Assembly: GCA_022841825.1 (NCBI GenBank)
Contig: JALHQT010000001.1
Location: forward strand, 372,001 to 436,000
Length of the DNA stretch: 64,000 nucleotides
Source: Anaerolineae bacterium
GTDB lineage: Bacteria; Chloroflexota; Anaerolineae; Aggregatilineales; Phototrophicaceae
Direction: 5' to 3'
Made by a program: the position numbers and the translations under genes. Numbering within the stretch: the first letter of the stretch is position 1; every line of letters begins with the position of its first letter. Of this stretch, positions 32,885 through 41,104 are shown piece by piece. The notes below the pieces were generated by a model. That model was not told the origin of the DNA. It saw only the letters and a list, made by a program, of their open reading frames with translations, and searched no databases.

Positions 32885-34771
32885 TTAGCCCGACGGCGTG
32901 GCGGTGAGGTCGGGTGTGGGTTCCGGCGTTGCAGCGGCTGCGACTGCCGCGTCAAACTCGGATTGGAGTCCTTCGCGGACGGCGGGAAGCTCGCTCAGCT
33001 CAATTCCGTGCAGGTCGTTCAGATCAAGGCGTGCAAAGTTCTCGTCGCTAAAGATGTACCAGAGGAAGGATTGGATCTCCTGGCGGTTGAGCGCGCGCTG
33101 GCTAACGACAAGTTGTACGTTGCGCGTGAGGGCATAACTGCCATCTTTGATGGTGTTGATGTCTGGCAGGATGCAGCCATTGCCATTATCAATGCGCACA
33201 AGCCGGATGCCGAACTGCTGGTTTTCCAGAACACGCAGGTATTCGCGCCAGCTCATGAAAGTCATCGCGCCGTCCACGACGGCGACAGAAGCCGCGCGGT
33301 AGAGTGGGTCGCCTTGTGTTTGCACATCAGCACGCAGCGCATCGCTGATACCCGTGCTGCTGCTCAGGACGAGGTCGGTGCTTTCACTAAAGGACGTGGG
33401 CACCAGAAGGGTGATCGGCAGATCCGGAAAACCCTCGCCAATCTCTGACCAGTTGGTGGGCAATCCGTCGGCACGCGCAGCCCAGACCTGCCCGACCTGT
33501 TCGGCACGAAGGCAGAAGAGCGGCTCGTTGACGTCATTCGCGCCCACCAGCAGCACCGCCGCCTGGGTTCCCAGGTTGTAGCTTATCGGGGTAACCCCGT
33601 TTGCCGTGCAGTTGGCAAGCTGTTCTTCTGTAAGCGGGCTGGTCAGGGTCAGTACTTCGATTTCGCCGTTGCAGAAGCGGCGTGCGCCCGCGACGCGACC
33701 CTCGAAGTCCGCAGTGGGTGTAACGCCCTGGTAGGTTTGCTGGAATGACGCGGTCATATCCTGCATGTAATTGAACCCTGCTGCATCGCCACCGATGGTA
33801 AACGCGCCGACGACGCCGGGGGGGATCGTGAAGACGACTGGCGGGATGCTGAAGGTACGACCGAGGGTCAGGTTTTCGATCACGCTTGCGTTCTGCGTTA
33901 GGAGATCCTCAGCCGGTGGCAGATAGCCTTGCGCTTCGATCACCGTCGAAGCGTCCGCGGTGCCAAGAAACGCAAGCACGGGTGCGAGGTCCTGGCGCGC
34001 GACAACATCATCGTTGACATAGGCGAAGAAGCGCTGGACAGCGGGGTATTGACCGCTTTCTACTGTCGAGGCAGACGGCGCGACACAAACGCCCTCCGCG
34101 CTAGTGAGGTCGAGGATTTTCACCTGTTCACCCGCCGCAAACGCCGCGCTCCAGTTTACAACGCCGAGTGCGCCGGGTGTAGTGGCGACCGCGTTGATGA
34201 TCGCTGCGTTATCCGGCTGCGTGACGGCGTCCGCGCGAATTCCGTCGCCTTCGATCAGCGAGTCCATCAACGCATACACTGCCGAATCGTTTGGCGGTAC
34301 AATAATGCTCAGGTTGAGGTCAGGATTGGCTGCGTTTAAGCCGCGCCAATTGGTGATTTGTCCCTGGGCGCTGGGTGCAAACCCCAGGGCAAGGTCGGAC
34401 TGGGATAAACAGGTGGCGAAGTCGTCAGCGGGGTTGCCGATGACGGCGACTGCTTCATCACCGAGCAGGAGTTCAACATAGTCGACTGCGTTGGTGACAC
34501 AGGCAGCGGCTTCTGCGTCGCTCATCCCGCGGTTGGTGAGCGCGATCTGTGCCTGGTTCTGGCAGAAACGTTCGATACCGATGCGTGAACCGGTAACTTC
34601 TGTCGCTAATTCTGGATTGGTGCCGCTTGCGCTGACGAGCGCATCGAACAACGGGGCTGCAAGCCCGGAGCCGACGACATTAAGTGGACTCTCCTGGGCG
34701 AAGAGCATCGTCGGGAAGCTGCTGAGAACAAGAAGCGCGATGAGACCGACGATACGCCGGAACAATTTCAT
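32885..34771 (-). CDS. Secreted tandem PstS-like substrate-binding protein
   Basis: A 628-residue exported protein made of two successive periplasmic-binding-protein-like domains of the phosphate (PstS) type. After a signal peptide (about 1-25, ALLVLSSFPTMLFAQ), domain 1 (about 27-285) opens with LNVVGSGLAAPLFDALV and has GIERFCQNQAQIALTNRGM; domain 2 (about 305-600) has the same order (FTIGGDAAGFNYMQDM, RVAGARRFCNGEIEVLTLTS). Both carry FC near the same place. The tail is Pro/Thr-rich (EPTPDLTATPSG). No phosphate transporter subunits are adjacent; the next gene, 14 nt downstream, is dinG. Ligand unknown; duplication within the chain is the notable feature. Confidence 0.8.
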   Translation of the reverse strand: MKLFRRIVGLIALLVLSSFPTMLFAQESPLNVVGSGLAAPLFDALVSASGTNPELATEVTGSRIGIERFCQNQAQIALTNRGMSDAEAAACVTNAVDYVELLLGDEAVAVIGNPADDFATCLSQSDLALGFAPSAQGQITNWRGLNAANPDLNLSIIVPPNDSAVYALMDSLIEGDGIRADAVTQPDNAAIINAVATTPGALGVVNWSAAFAAGEQVKILDLTSAEGVCVAPSASTVESGQYPAVQRFFAYVNDDVVARQDLAPVLAFLGTADASTVIEAQGYLPPAEDLLTQNASVIENLTLGRTFSIPPVVFTIPPGVVGAFTIGGDAAGFNYMQDMTASFQQTYQGVTPTADFEGRVAGARRFCNGEIEVLTLTSPLTEEQLANCTANGVTPISYNLGTQAAVLLVGANDVNEPLFCLRAEQVGQVWAARADGLPTNWSEIGEGFPDLPITLLVPTSFSESTDLVLSSSTGISDALRADVQTQGDPLYRAASVAVVDGAMTFMSWREYLRVLENQQFGIRLVRIDNGNGCILPDINTIKDGSYALTRNVQLVVSQRALNRQEIQSFLWYIFSDENFARLDLNDLHGIELSELPAVREGLQSEFDAAVAAAATPEPTPDLTATPSG

Positions 34772-34855
34772 GAAGACCTTCCTTAACCGCTGCGAGGTGA
34801 TTTGTTTTCCAAAGCGGCGAAATTGTACCAGTGAATGCAGGATGACTAAAGGCTC

Positions 34856-35260
34856 ATGATGAATAGCGATGCCGAGATGTCTGTATATGAGTTTGTCGGC
34901 GGGGCGGAGACTTTTCGCAAACTCGTCAATGAGTTCTATCGACGGGTAGAGGCGGATGACACGTTGCGCGCGATGTTCCCGGATGATCTTGCGGCGGGGA
35001 AAGAATTCCAGTTTCTATTTCTGTCGCAGTATTTTGGCGGACCCACGACCTATATTGAGCAGCGCGGTCACCCTCGCCTGCGAATGCGCCACATGCCTTT
35101 TGCCATCGATGAGGCGGCGCGTGACGCCTGGTTACGCCACATGCTGGCTGCGATTGATGTGGTACAGATCGAAGAGCCTGCCCGCTCTGCCATGCGTGAA
35201 TACTTTGAACGCGCAAGCGAAGCTATGATCAATACATATCGCCCATCAGGGAGTGCATGA
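34856..35260 (+). CDS. Truncated hemoglobin, group II
   Basis: A 134-residue 2-on-2 globin of the GlbO type, which binds heme and is tied to oxygen or nitric-oxide chemistry. Residues show FRKLVNEFYRRV (Tyr28 on helix B), FGGPTTYIEQRGHPRLRMRHMPF (His79 as the heme-ligating proximal His) and DAWLRHML (Trp92, the group II marker). ATG 34856 or 34859 may be used. It is divergent from the PstS-like gene and overlaps the next gene by 8 nt. Confidence 0.93.
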   Translation: MMNSDAEMSVYEFVGGAETFRKLVNEFYRRVEADDTLRAMFPDDLAAGKEFQFLFLSQYFGGPTTYIEQRGHPRLRMRHMPFAIDEAARDAWLRHMLAAIDVVQIEEPARSAMREYFERASEAMINTYRPSGSA

Positions 35261-35672
35261 GCCAGTGGGACGTAAACCGAAAGCGCGCACCGTACAGGCA
35301 GTATCACCATCCGTTGATAAGCCGATCCCGATGGATATTCTCGCACAAACGCTGGCACTGGCGCGCTGGCAGCGGCTGGTGCTCACTGCGTGCTTTGCGA
35401 TTGGGGCGACCCTGTTGGTGACGCCGGTCATCGATAATCTCTACGTTGCGTATTTCTTTCACATGGATACGCGAATGATACCGACGTTCATCTCGACCGG
35501 ATTGGGTGTTTTGGTCTACGGATTGGGGCATTGGCTGCTGATTGGGCATGTCGGCGAGGCTCCGCCACCGCGACGGGCAGCGCTCTGGTACTTGCTTGCG
35601 GGTTGTTTCGTGCTGGCATTCGCCCTTGTGCTGGTCGTCATCGGTGTGTACACAAACGTACTGAGGGGATGA
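35253..35672 (+). CDS. Three-helix membrane protein
   Basis: A 139-residue integral membrane protein with helices at about 40-60, 75-100 and 110-135 and a basic, soluble N-terminus. The GTG at 35253 overlaps the globin stop by 8 nt; an ATG at 35331 (MDILAQTLALARW) would give a tighter N-terminus. No family is recognised. The overlap suggests a role connected with the globin, but nothing in the sequence shows it. The lipoprotein gene follows after 4 nt. Confidence 0.75.
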   Translation: MHEPVGRKPKARTVQAVSPSVDKPIPMDILAQTLALARWQRLVLTACFAIGATLLVTPVIDNLYVAYFFHMDTRMIPTFISTGLGVLVYGLGHWLLIGHVGEAPPPRRAALWYLLAGCFVLAFALVLVVIGVYTNVLRG

Positions 35673-35676
35673 AGCG

Positions 35677-36234
35677 ATGCGAGTTTGGCTGCTTATTGTG
35701 ATCGTCGGCGCGATGACGGGCTGCGCGGGGCAGGAGGCGGCGACTAACACGCCCGCACCACCAGCGCAGGAGAACGCCACCTTAGTACCCACCGAGGGCG
35801 CAGCGACAGACGCCCCGACACTCGTGCGCCCAACCCTGCCACCTACGTGGACACCCGGCATTCAGCCCACGCCTACGCTCGCGCCGTTTGTGACGTTAAC
35901 GCCGGATGGTACGCTGGACGCGCTCCGCGCGCTGCCCACTTTTCCTGCGTGCGGAAGTTTTGTTGTGGATTTGAGCCGCACGCCGCAGGTATTCGCACAT
36001 CAGCAGCCGCTGACCGTCGTGTGGGGCGCGGCGGCGGGGGCGGATGTTTACCGCGTCTCGCTGTTTGATGTTTCCGGACAAACTGTCTTCGTCGATACAA
36101 CCCGCGACACGAGCTACACGTTTCCGGGGAGTCTGTTCTTTTTTGGTGGTTACTATGGATGGGAAGTGCGCCCATTTGACAGCGTGGGCATACAGTTTTG
36201 TATGCCCATTGGCGATGACGTGACGGGGCAGTAG
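35677..36234 (+). CDS. Lipoprotein
   Basis: A 185-residue exported lipoprotein. The signal peptide (about 1-17, RVWLLIVIVGAMTGC) ends in the lipobox MTG-Cys. A Thr/Pro/Ala-rich linker follows (about 20-65), then a beta-rich C-terminal domain (AYxVSLFDVSGQTVFVDTT-like strands; DSVGIQFCMPIGD at the end) that could be fibronectin- or CARDB-like. The function is unknown. A 10-bp inverted repeat (36185-36208) lies in its last codons. It is the third gene of the globin group and convergent with thyX. Confidence 0.8.
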   Translation: MRVWLLIVIVGAMTGCAGQEAATNTPAPPAQENATLVPTEGAATDAPTLVRPTLPPTWTPGIQPTPTLAPFVTLTPDGTLDALRALPTFPACGSFVVDLSRTPQVFAHQQPLTVVWGAAAGADVYRVSLFDVSGQTVFVDTTRDTSYTFPGSLFFFGGYYGWEVRPFDSVGIQFCMPIGDDVTGQ

Positions 36235-36247
36235 GTTGTGTGCAGGC

Positions 36248-36979
36248 TCACTCGCCTGCGTTCATGGCGAATTCTTCAAATGCCTCGGCTGTCCAGGGTA
36301 GGGCGGGCTTGAAGAATTCGCGGTAAATGGCTTCGGCGTAGACGCGGATTTCGTACTGGGCGTCGGATGCCATACGCAGGCGCAGAAAGTTCATCAGGTT
36401 CAGCGCATCGACTTTGACCACCCAGGTGTAGTAGACGCTGAAGCCTGGTAGAAAGAGTCGTGCCATTTCTTTGGCGACACCTTTTTCGAGCGCCTCTTCG
36501 TACAAGCGATAGCCTTCGTCATAAAAAGCGATCAGTTTCTCTGTCAGCTCCTGGCTCTCCGCGTCGGGGAGGTTCGCGCCACTTGCCTGCTTATTGCTCG
36601 TGTGCTGCTGTCGCCACGCTGCCGGAACGTAGAAATCATTCTCATCAAACTCGGTATACCGTCCGGACTGTGCGTTCGCCGACTGGTAGTGGAATGTTCG
36701 ATGGCGCACCCACTGCCAGTAGGTGATCAGTGGCGCGCGCAGGCGAAACTTGAATTCGACCATCTCGAACGGCGAATTATGCTCATGGCGCATCAGGTAA
36801 AAGAGCAGCTTCTTGTCTTTTTCTTCGCCTTTGCTTTCGCCCATGAACGAGACCCGGGCTGCGGAGACGATGGCAAGGTCGCCACTGACCCCTGCGGCGG
36901 GGTGCGGCATGAGGTCGATGAGTTCGATCCACCCCTTGTCGAGAACGGGTACACGTTTGCCGATGAGTTCTTGCGTCAT
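36248..36979 (-). CDS. thyX: FAD-dependent thymidylate synthase
   Basis: Makes dTMP from dUMP with methylene-tetrahydrofolate, FAD and NADPH. The 243-residue sequence has RHEHNSPFEMVEFKFRL, the ThyX motif beginning RHRTFHYQSANAQSGRY (Arg92-His93-Arg94 to Ser105), KGVAKEMARLFLPG and NLMNFLRLRMASDAQYEIR. The usual motif is RHR-x7-S; here ten residues lie between RHR and the Ser before GRY, a three-residue lengthening. It is the last gene of yebC-ruvC-ruvA-thyX (18 nt after ruvA). No thyA is seen in the window. Confidence 0.93.
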   Translation of the reverse strand: MTQELIGKRVPVLDKGWIELIDLMPHPAAGVSGDLAIVSAARVSFMGESKGEEKDKKLLFYLMRHEHNSPFEMVEFKFRLRAPLITYWQWVRHRTFHYQSANAQSGRYTEFDENDFYVPAAWRQQHTSNKQASGANLPDAESQELTEKLIAFYDEGYRLYEEALEKGVAKEMARLFLPGFSVYYTWVVKVDALNLMNFLRLRMASDAQYEIRVYAEAIYREFFKPALPWTAEAFEEFAMNAGE

Positions 36980-36996
36980 CAGATTGCTTCCTCGGA

Positions 36997-37578
36997 TTAC
37001 CGGGTGAAATAGGCGAGGGCGGCGCGCATCCGTTCCTCAAAGTCCGCCGGAGTATCCCGGGGGATCGATTGGATGGCGGCTGAGGCTTCCGCCTGGCTGT
37101 AGCCGAAGGTCAGCAGCGCTGCGGTCACGTCACTGTCAACATCTGCGCTATCGCCTGATGACGCGGCGGCAGCTCCGGTGCTGCCGCGCAGTTTGTCACG
37201 CAGTTCAAAGACGATCTTCTCGGCAAGTTTCTTGCCAATACCTGGCACGCGGGTCAGCAGTTCAGGCTGTTTATTCAGTACTGCCTGTCGAAGCCGCTCG
37301 AGGCTCATGTGGCTGAGGATGGCAAGACCGAGGCGGGGTCCGATGCCGCTCACCGTAGTGATGAGGTCGAACAGTTCGCGCTCTGCTAGCGTGGGGAAAC
37401 CAAACAGCGTGAGCGCATCTTCGCGCACGATCAGCGTTGTATGCAATAGAAGGAAATCGCCTTCCGGGGTCGCCAACGCCGCGGGGGTTGTAAAGACGCG
37501 CAGCCCAACACCGCCAACGACCACAACCACGTAATCCGCGCCTGCCGCGCTGACGCGCCCCTCAACACTCGCAATCAT
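36997..37578 (-). CDS. ruvA: Holliday junction branch-migration subunit RuvA
   Basis: Tetrameric Holliday junction-binding protein, 193 residues. An N-terminal OB-fold (MIASVEGRVSAAGADYVVV) is followed by two helix-hairpin-helix motifs (TTVSGIGPRLGLAIL and LTRVPGIGKKLAEKIVFEL) and a C-terminal three-helix domain that binds RuvB (about 145-193). The ATG overlaps the ruvC stop by 4 nt (ATGA). No ruvB lies in the window. Confidence 0.95.
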   Translation of the reverse strand: MIASVEGRVSAAGADYVVVVVGGVGLRVFTTPAALATPEGDFLLLHTTLIVREDALTLFGFPTLAERELFDLITTVSGIGPRLGLAILSHMSLERLRQAVLNKQPELLTRVPGIGKKLAEKIVFELRDKLRGSTGAAAASSGDSADVDSDVTAALLTFGYSQAEASAAIQSIPRDTPADFEERMRAALAYFTR

Positions 37579-38111
37579 GAATAGTCTTCGCTTTCAAGTG
37601 ACGTGTAGCTTCCGATCTGGATTGCTGTGATGGCGATGGCAAGGGCGTCTGCTGCGTCATCCGGCTTTGGGATCTCTTCCAAGCCGAGCAAGAGCCGCAC
37701 CATCTCCTGCATCTGAGGTTTCTTCGCGCTCCCGTAGCCGGAGACGGTCTGCTTGATAATGCTCGGCTCGTATTCGGCAATGGGGAGATTCGCTCGTGCC
37801 AGCGTGATCAGGATTGCGCCGCGACCCTGAGCGACCGTGATCGCCGTCGTCACATTCTTGCCAAAGAAGAGCTTCTCGACAGCGGCGATCTCCGGGTGAT
37901 GCTGCTCGATCAGCGCCGTCAGCCGGTCATGGATGATGAGCAAGCGTTTTGGCATTGCTTCACTGGATGGCGTCGTGATCACGCCATAATCGACTAACTG
38001 GAGCGAACCGTCGCTGCGGGTAGACACCACGCCGTAGCCAACACTCGCCGTTCCGGGGTCAATGCCAAGTGCGAGCACGTCAGGCAGTCTCAAAGGCGGC
38101 GATAGCATCAT
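37575..38111 (-). CDS. ruvC: Crossover junction endodeoxyribonuclease RuvC
   Basis: Resolves Holliday junctions; 178 residues. The motifs are LGIDPGTASVGYGVV (first catalytic Asp), AAVEKLFFGKNVTTAI (Glu), YEPSIIKQTVSGYGSAKKPQMQ and PDDAADALAIAITA (last acidic pair). The start at 38111 (MMLSPPLRLPDV) overlaps the end of yebC by 32 nt; a GTG at 38078 gives the more usual short N-terminus VLALGIDPG and would not overlap. The choice is open. It is translationally coupled to ruvA. Confidence 0.93.
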   Translation of the reverse strand: MMLSPPLRLPDVLALGIDPGTASVGYGVVSTRSDGSLQLVDYGVITTPSSEAMPKRLLIIHDRLTALIEQHHPEIAAVEKLFFGKNVTTAITVAQGRGAILITLARANLPIAEYEPSIIKQTVSGYGSAKKPQMQEMVRLLLGLEEIPKPDDAADALAIAITAIQIGSYTSLESEDYS

Positions 38112-38832
38112 CCGTGATGAGCATGTTGCTGCTGACCGACTGCACGTCGTCGAGTTCTTCGATGGTGTTCATCAGCCGCAGGTTCTGGAGAATCTTCTCG
38201 GCGTCAATTTCGGTCTCGTTCTTGGCAGACCACTTCAACATCGAGTCTTCAATTTCGTAACCGTTCGACGCCAGTGCATGCTCGACAGCACCGAGCTTTT
38301 CACGCGGGGTATAGACGACAATTGTGCCCTCGTCATTGACGACATCATCCGCGCCCGCTTCCGCAGCGGTCATGAAGATGGTGTCGAAATCGAGGTTTTC
38401 CCCCTTAAGCTCGATGAAGCCGACACGGTCGAACTGCCACAGCACCGATCCTGCGGAAGCCATGCTGCCGCCGCCTTTATTGAAAGCATTCTTGAGCGCT
38501 GCCAGGGTGCGGTTTTTGTTGTCGGTCAGAACGTCAATGACGATGCCGACGCCATCGATGCCGATGCCCTCGTAGGTGATCTCTTCGTAATCGATGCCGT
38601 CGAGCTTGCCTGTGCCGCGGGCAATGGCGCGCTCGATGTTGTCTTTGGGCATATTCACCGCTTTCGCCTTCAGGATGGCGATTCGCAGTTTGGGGTTCGC
38701 GTTTTCGTCGCCGCCGCTTTCACGAGCTGCCTGGGCGATGTCACGCGCAACACGCGTGAATATCTTGCCGCGTTTGGCGTCCTCTGCGCCCTTCTTGCGC
38801 TTAATCGTCGACCATTTGCTGTGACCGGACAT
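38080..38832 (-). CDS. yebC: YebC/PmpR family regulatory protein
   Basis: A 250-residue member of the YebC/PmpR family, described as transcriptional regulators and more recently linked to translation of proline-rich stretches. The start at 38832 (MSGHSKWSTIKRKKGAED) is the universal family opening; a frame from 38856 adds eight spurious residues. Recognisable are FTRVARDIAQAARESGG, LRIAILKAKAVNMPKDNIERAI and EGIGIDGVGIVID. First gene of the ruv operon, the common neighbourhood in bacteria. Confidence 0.95.
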   Translation of the reverse strand: MSGHSKWSTIKRKKGAEDAKRGKIFTRVARDIAQAARESGGDENANPKLRIAILKAKAVNMPKDNIERAIARGTGKLDGIDYEEITYEGIGIDGVGIVIDVLTDNKNRTLAALKNAFNKGGGSMASAGSVLWQFDRVGFIELKGENLDFDTIFMTAAEAGADDVVNDEGTIVVYTPREKLGAVEHALASNGYEIEDSMLKWSAKNETEIDAEKILQNLRLMNTIEELDDVQSVSSNMLITDDAIAAFETA

Positions 38833-38876
38833 ACACGTCTCGCTTTCTGAACTCACCCCGACTTAACAAATGTGAT

Positions 38877-38882
38877 TATAAT
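38877..38882 (+). promoter_or_regulatory. -10 element upstream of the membrane-anchored protein
   Basis: TATAAT at 38877-38882 is a perfect -10. Transcription would begin near 38889, after the first in-frame codon of the longest frame (38872), so the ATG at 38914 is the likely start. The -35 region is poor. Confidence 0.5.
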
Positions 38883-38913
38883 GCGTGCGGTTCAATCTAT
38901 CGAGGTCAGGCGT

Positions 38914-40341
38914 ATGACCATAGTGACTGCCGAGCATCGTGTGGCAAACCCGGCTGCGGAACAAGTTGCCTGGGGCGTCATTTGGATGGCGTTTGCTGTA
39001 TTCTGCGTCACGGTAGGGCTGCTCGCCGTTGGCGTCTATTACTTTCTCTACAATTCAGTGGTGCCGATGCCCTCTATTCTGCAAGTCAGTCGTGGGACGT
39101 TGGGGGTTATGACGACGGACCTGCTGGAGCTGGTCGTCCGTGACGACCGCGCGCTGCTGCCCGGTGAAGTCGTCTCGGTGCCCCCGGACACGCAGGGTGT
39201 TCTCGTGATTGGTGACGATTCTGACCAGGCTACGCCATATCTCATTGCCGTTACACTGCGTGGCGAAAGCGAGATTCGCTTTGTGAATGCGCTGCGTCCC
39301 CGGTTTGACTGGGGTGTCGAAGCCTATCGCATCACGCTGACGGGCATGAGTGGCGATTTTGACATCTGGGTTTCGCCCCAGGCGAAGCGAGAGGTACAGG
39401 TTGAACTCATCGCCAGCGGCGGAGATCTCGTCATTCTGGACAGGGCTGGCGATTACACAGTGAGCGTCCGGGGCGACCAGCTCCAGGTGGTCAGCTACGA
39501 GGGCGCAGCGCTGTTGGTCGCAGATGACCGCAGCGCAGCAGAGATCCCCGCCGGCAGCCGGGGCATCCTGACCATGAGCACAAATCTGATTTCATCCCTG
39601 CCTGGCTATGTCGATTTGCTCGGTGGGTTGACCTTCAACCCCGACACCCTGATCAGCGGAAGTTCAGAAACACCTACGGAAGTCCTTGCGTCGCCGCTGA
39701 CCTGGATTTGCTTTAACCCCGCCGATACTCAGGAGCCTCGCGGTACCTATGGCGTAGAAACGATCGATGGACGACTCGCCGTGCATCTGATACGCGGGCA
39801 AAGCGCGACGACGCATGGTGAAACGCGCTGCACGCAGCGGTTTGGTCCTGGTTCGCTTGGCGTTGACATCAGCGGCTACAATCACCTGTCGCTGCGCCTC
39901 ACCTTTCGTATAGTCAGTCAATCACTTGCAGTGTGTGGTGTCGCTGGGAGCGAATGCCCACTGATGCTGAATATGCAATTCATCCCTGCGATCTATGAGA
40001 CAGAAGCACAGCAATCGCGCGATACGGACGTATTTGGCTCAATTTTCGATCCGCTACGACCCAGCCCTGCGCGTAATTGGCGTAAGGGCTTCTATGTCAT
40101 GCCGCGTGGCGAGCTGGATTCCCCGCAGCGCTGCGACACCTGTTTTCAGGAACACTCTCTGGTACGTGCCAACGAGTGGTACACCTTCGACAGCGGCAAT
40201 CTGCTCACACCATTCGCACCCGAAGATCGACCGCGCTACCTTCTGAATTTCAGCTTTTATGCATCGGGTCATCAGTTTGACGTGTATGTGAGTGAGATGA
40301 TGCTGCTGGTTGGGAATGTTGAGTCGATCAGCGCGCCATGA
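38914..40341 (+). CDS. Membrane-anchored extracellular protein, FecR-like
   Basis: A 475-residue protein. A membrane helix at about 20-48 (WGVIWMAFAVFCVTVGLLAVGVYYF) anchors a large exported part. Residues about 50-250 are beta-rich, with EVVSVPPDTQGVLVIGDD and DRSAAEIPAGSRGILTM, which resemble FecR-type domains; the C-terminal half (about 265-475) is beta-rich with several Cys (CFNPADTQE, CGVAGSECP, CDTC). The function is unknown. The 3' end overlaps that of the convergent radC gene by 14 nt. Confidence 0.72.
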   Translation: MTIVTAEHRVANPAAEQVAWGVIWMAFAVFCVTVGLLAVGVYYFLYNSVVPMPSILQVSRGTLGVMTTDLLELVVRDDRALLPGEVVSVPPDTQGVLVIGDDSDQATPYLIAVTLRGESEIRFVNALRPRFDWGVEAYRITLTGMSGDFDIWVSPQAKREVQVELIASGGDLVILDRAGDYTVSVRGDQLQVVSYEGAALLVADDRSAAEIPAGSRGILTMSTNLISSLPGYVDLLGGLTFNPDTLISGSSETPTEVLASPLTWICFNPADTQEPRGTYGVETIDGRLAVHLIRGQSATTHGETRCTQRFGPGSLGVDISGYNHLSLRLTFRIVSQSLAVCGVAGSECPLMLNMQFIPAIYETEAQQSRDTDVFGSIFDPLRPSPARNWRKGFYVMPRGELDSPQRCDTCFQEHSLVRANEWYTFDSGNLLTPFAPEDRPRYLLNFSFYASGHQFDVYVSEMMLLVGNVESISAP

Positions 40342-41020
40342 GTCCAAGCTCTTTGAGCGAGCGCCAGCCATCTCGCCCCATGACGATGTGATCGATCAGG
40401 GGAATATCCAGCAAGAGACCTGCTGCCGCTACCGCCCGCGTGAGTTCGATGTCTTCCGGGGATGGCGTTGGGTCGCCGGATGGATGATTGTGGGCGAGGA
40501 TGAGCGCCGAGGCGCTGCGCTGCACTGCCTCACGATAGACTTCCGCCACGCGCACAACGGCTGTGCTCACCGTACCCATGTAGAGTGTTGGCAGCGCGAT
40601 GACCCTCTTTGCGCTGTCCAGCAGGATTACGCGGACCTGTTCTTGTGAAAGATGTGCCATATCCGCTACCAGTTGAGCCGCATCTTTTGCGCTTGCGATC
40701 GATGTGCGCTCTGGCGGTGGCAGTGCCGCAATGCGGCGAGCCAGTTCGGCAGCGGCGATCAACTGCGCGCGCTTGGAATCACCGATGCCTTTTAGCGCGT
40801 TCAGATCGCCGAGTGAAGCCCGCAAAAACCCCTCCAGACCACCCAGTCGCGTGAGGATGCGCTCGGAGAGCCGGAGTACATTTTCTCCACTCGTCCCGCT
40901 GCCCAGCAGGAGGGCGATCAGTTCCGTATTTGTGAGCACTGAAGGACCTAGCCTAAGGAGGCGCTCGCGAGGGCGCTCGCCGTTGGGCAGGTCCTGGAGC
41001 TTTGGCGTGGGAATCGTCAC
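40328..41020 (-). CDS. radC: RadC-family JAB1/MPN domain protein
   Basis: A 230-residue member of the RadC family. The N-terminal helix-hairpin-helix part (LRLGPSVLTNTELIALLLGSG, LNALKGIGDSKRAQLIAA) is followed by the JAB1/MPN metalloprotease-like domain with the HNHPSGDPTPSPED motif (metal His and Asp). Despite the name, a role in DNA repair is not established. It is divergent from the zinc-ribbon gene across 84 bp. Confidence 0.93.
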   Translation of the reverse strand: MTIPTPKLQDLPNGERPRERLLRLGPSVLTNTELIALLLGSGTSGENVLRLSERILTRLGGLEGFLRASLGDLNALKGIGDSKRAQLIAAAELARRIAALPPPERTSIASAKDAAQLVADMAHLSQEQVRVILLDSAKRVIALPTLYMGTVSTAVVRVAEVYREAVQRSASALILAHNHPSGDPTPSPEDIELTRAVAAAGLLLDIPLIDHIVMGRDGWRSLKELGLMAR

Positions 41021-41104
41021 GACTGCTACCTCGTAGAGCGAGCTGTGTTATACTCGACGATTGTACCGGTTTGACACAAACCGCGCCTTTCGCGGAGGAT
41101 ATGC

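Noticed and set aside
36185-36208. 10-bp inverted repeat TGGGCATACA/TGTATGCCCA in the lipoprotein gene
   Set aside because: It lies within codons, has no T-run and no special position; probably chance or a weak terminator.
38872-38913. Start of the membrane-anchored protein at 38872
   Set aside because: A perfect -10 (TATAAT at 38877) lies after this codon, so the transcript would start downstream of it.
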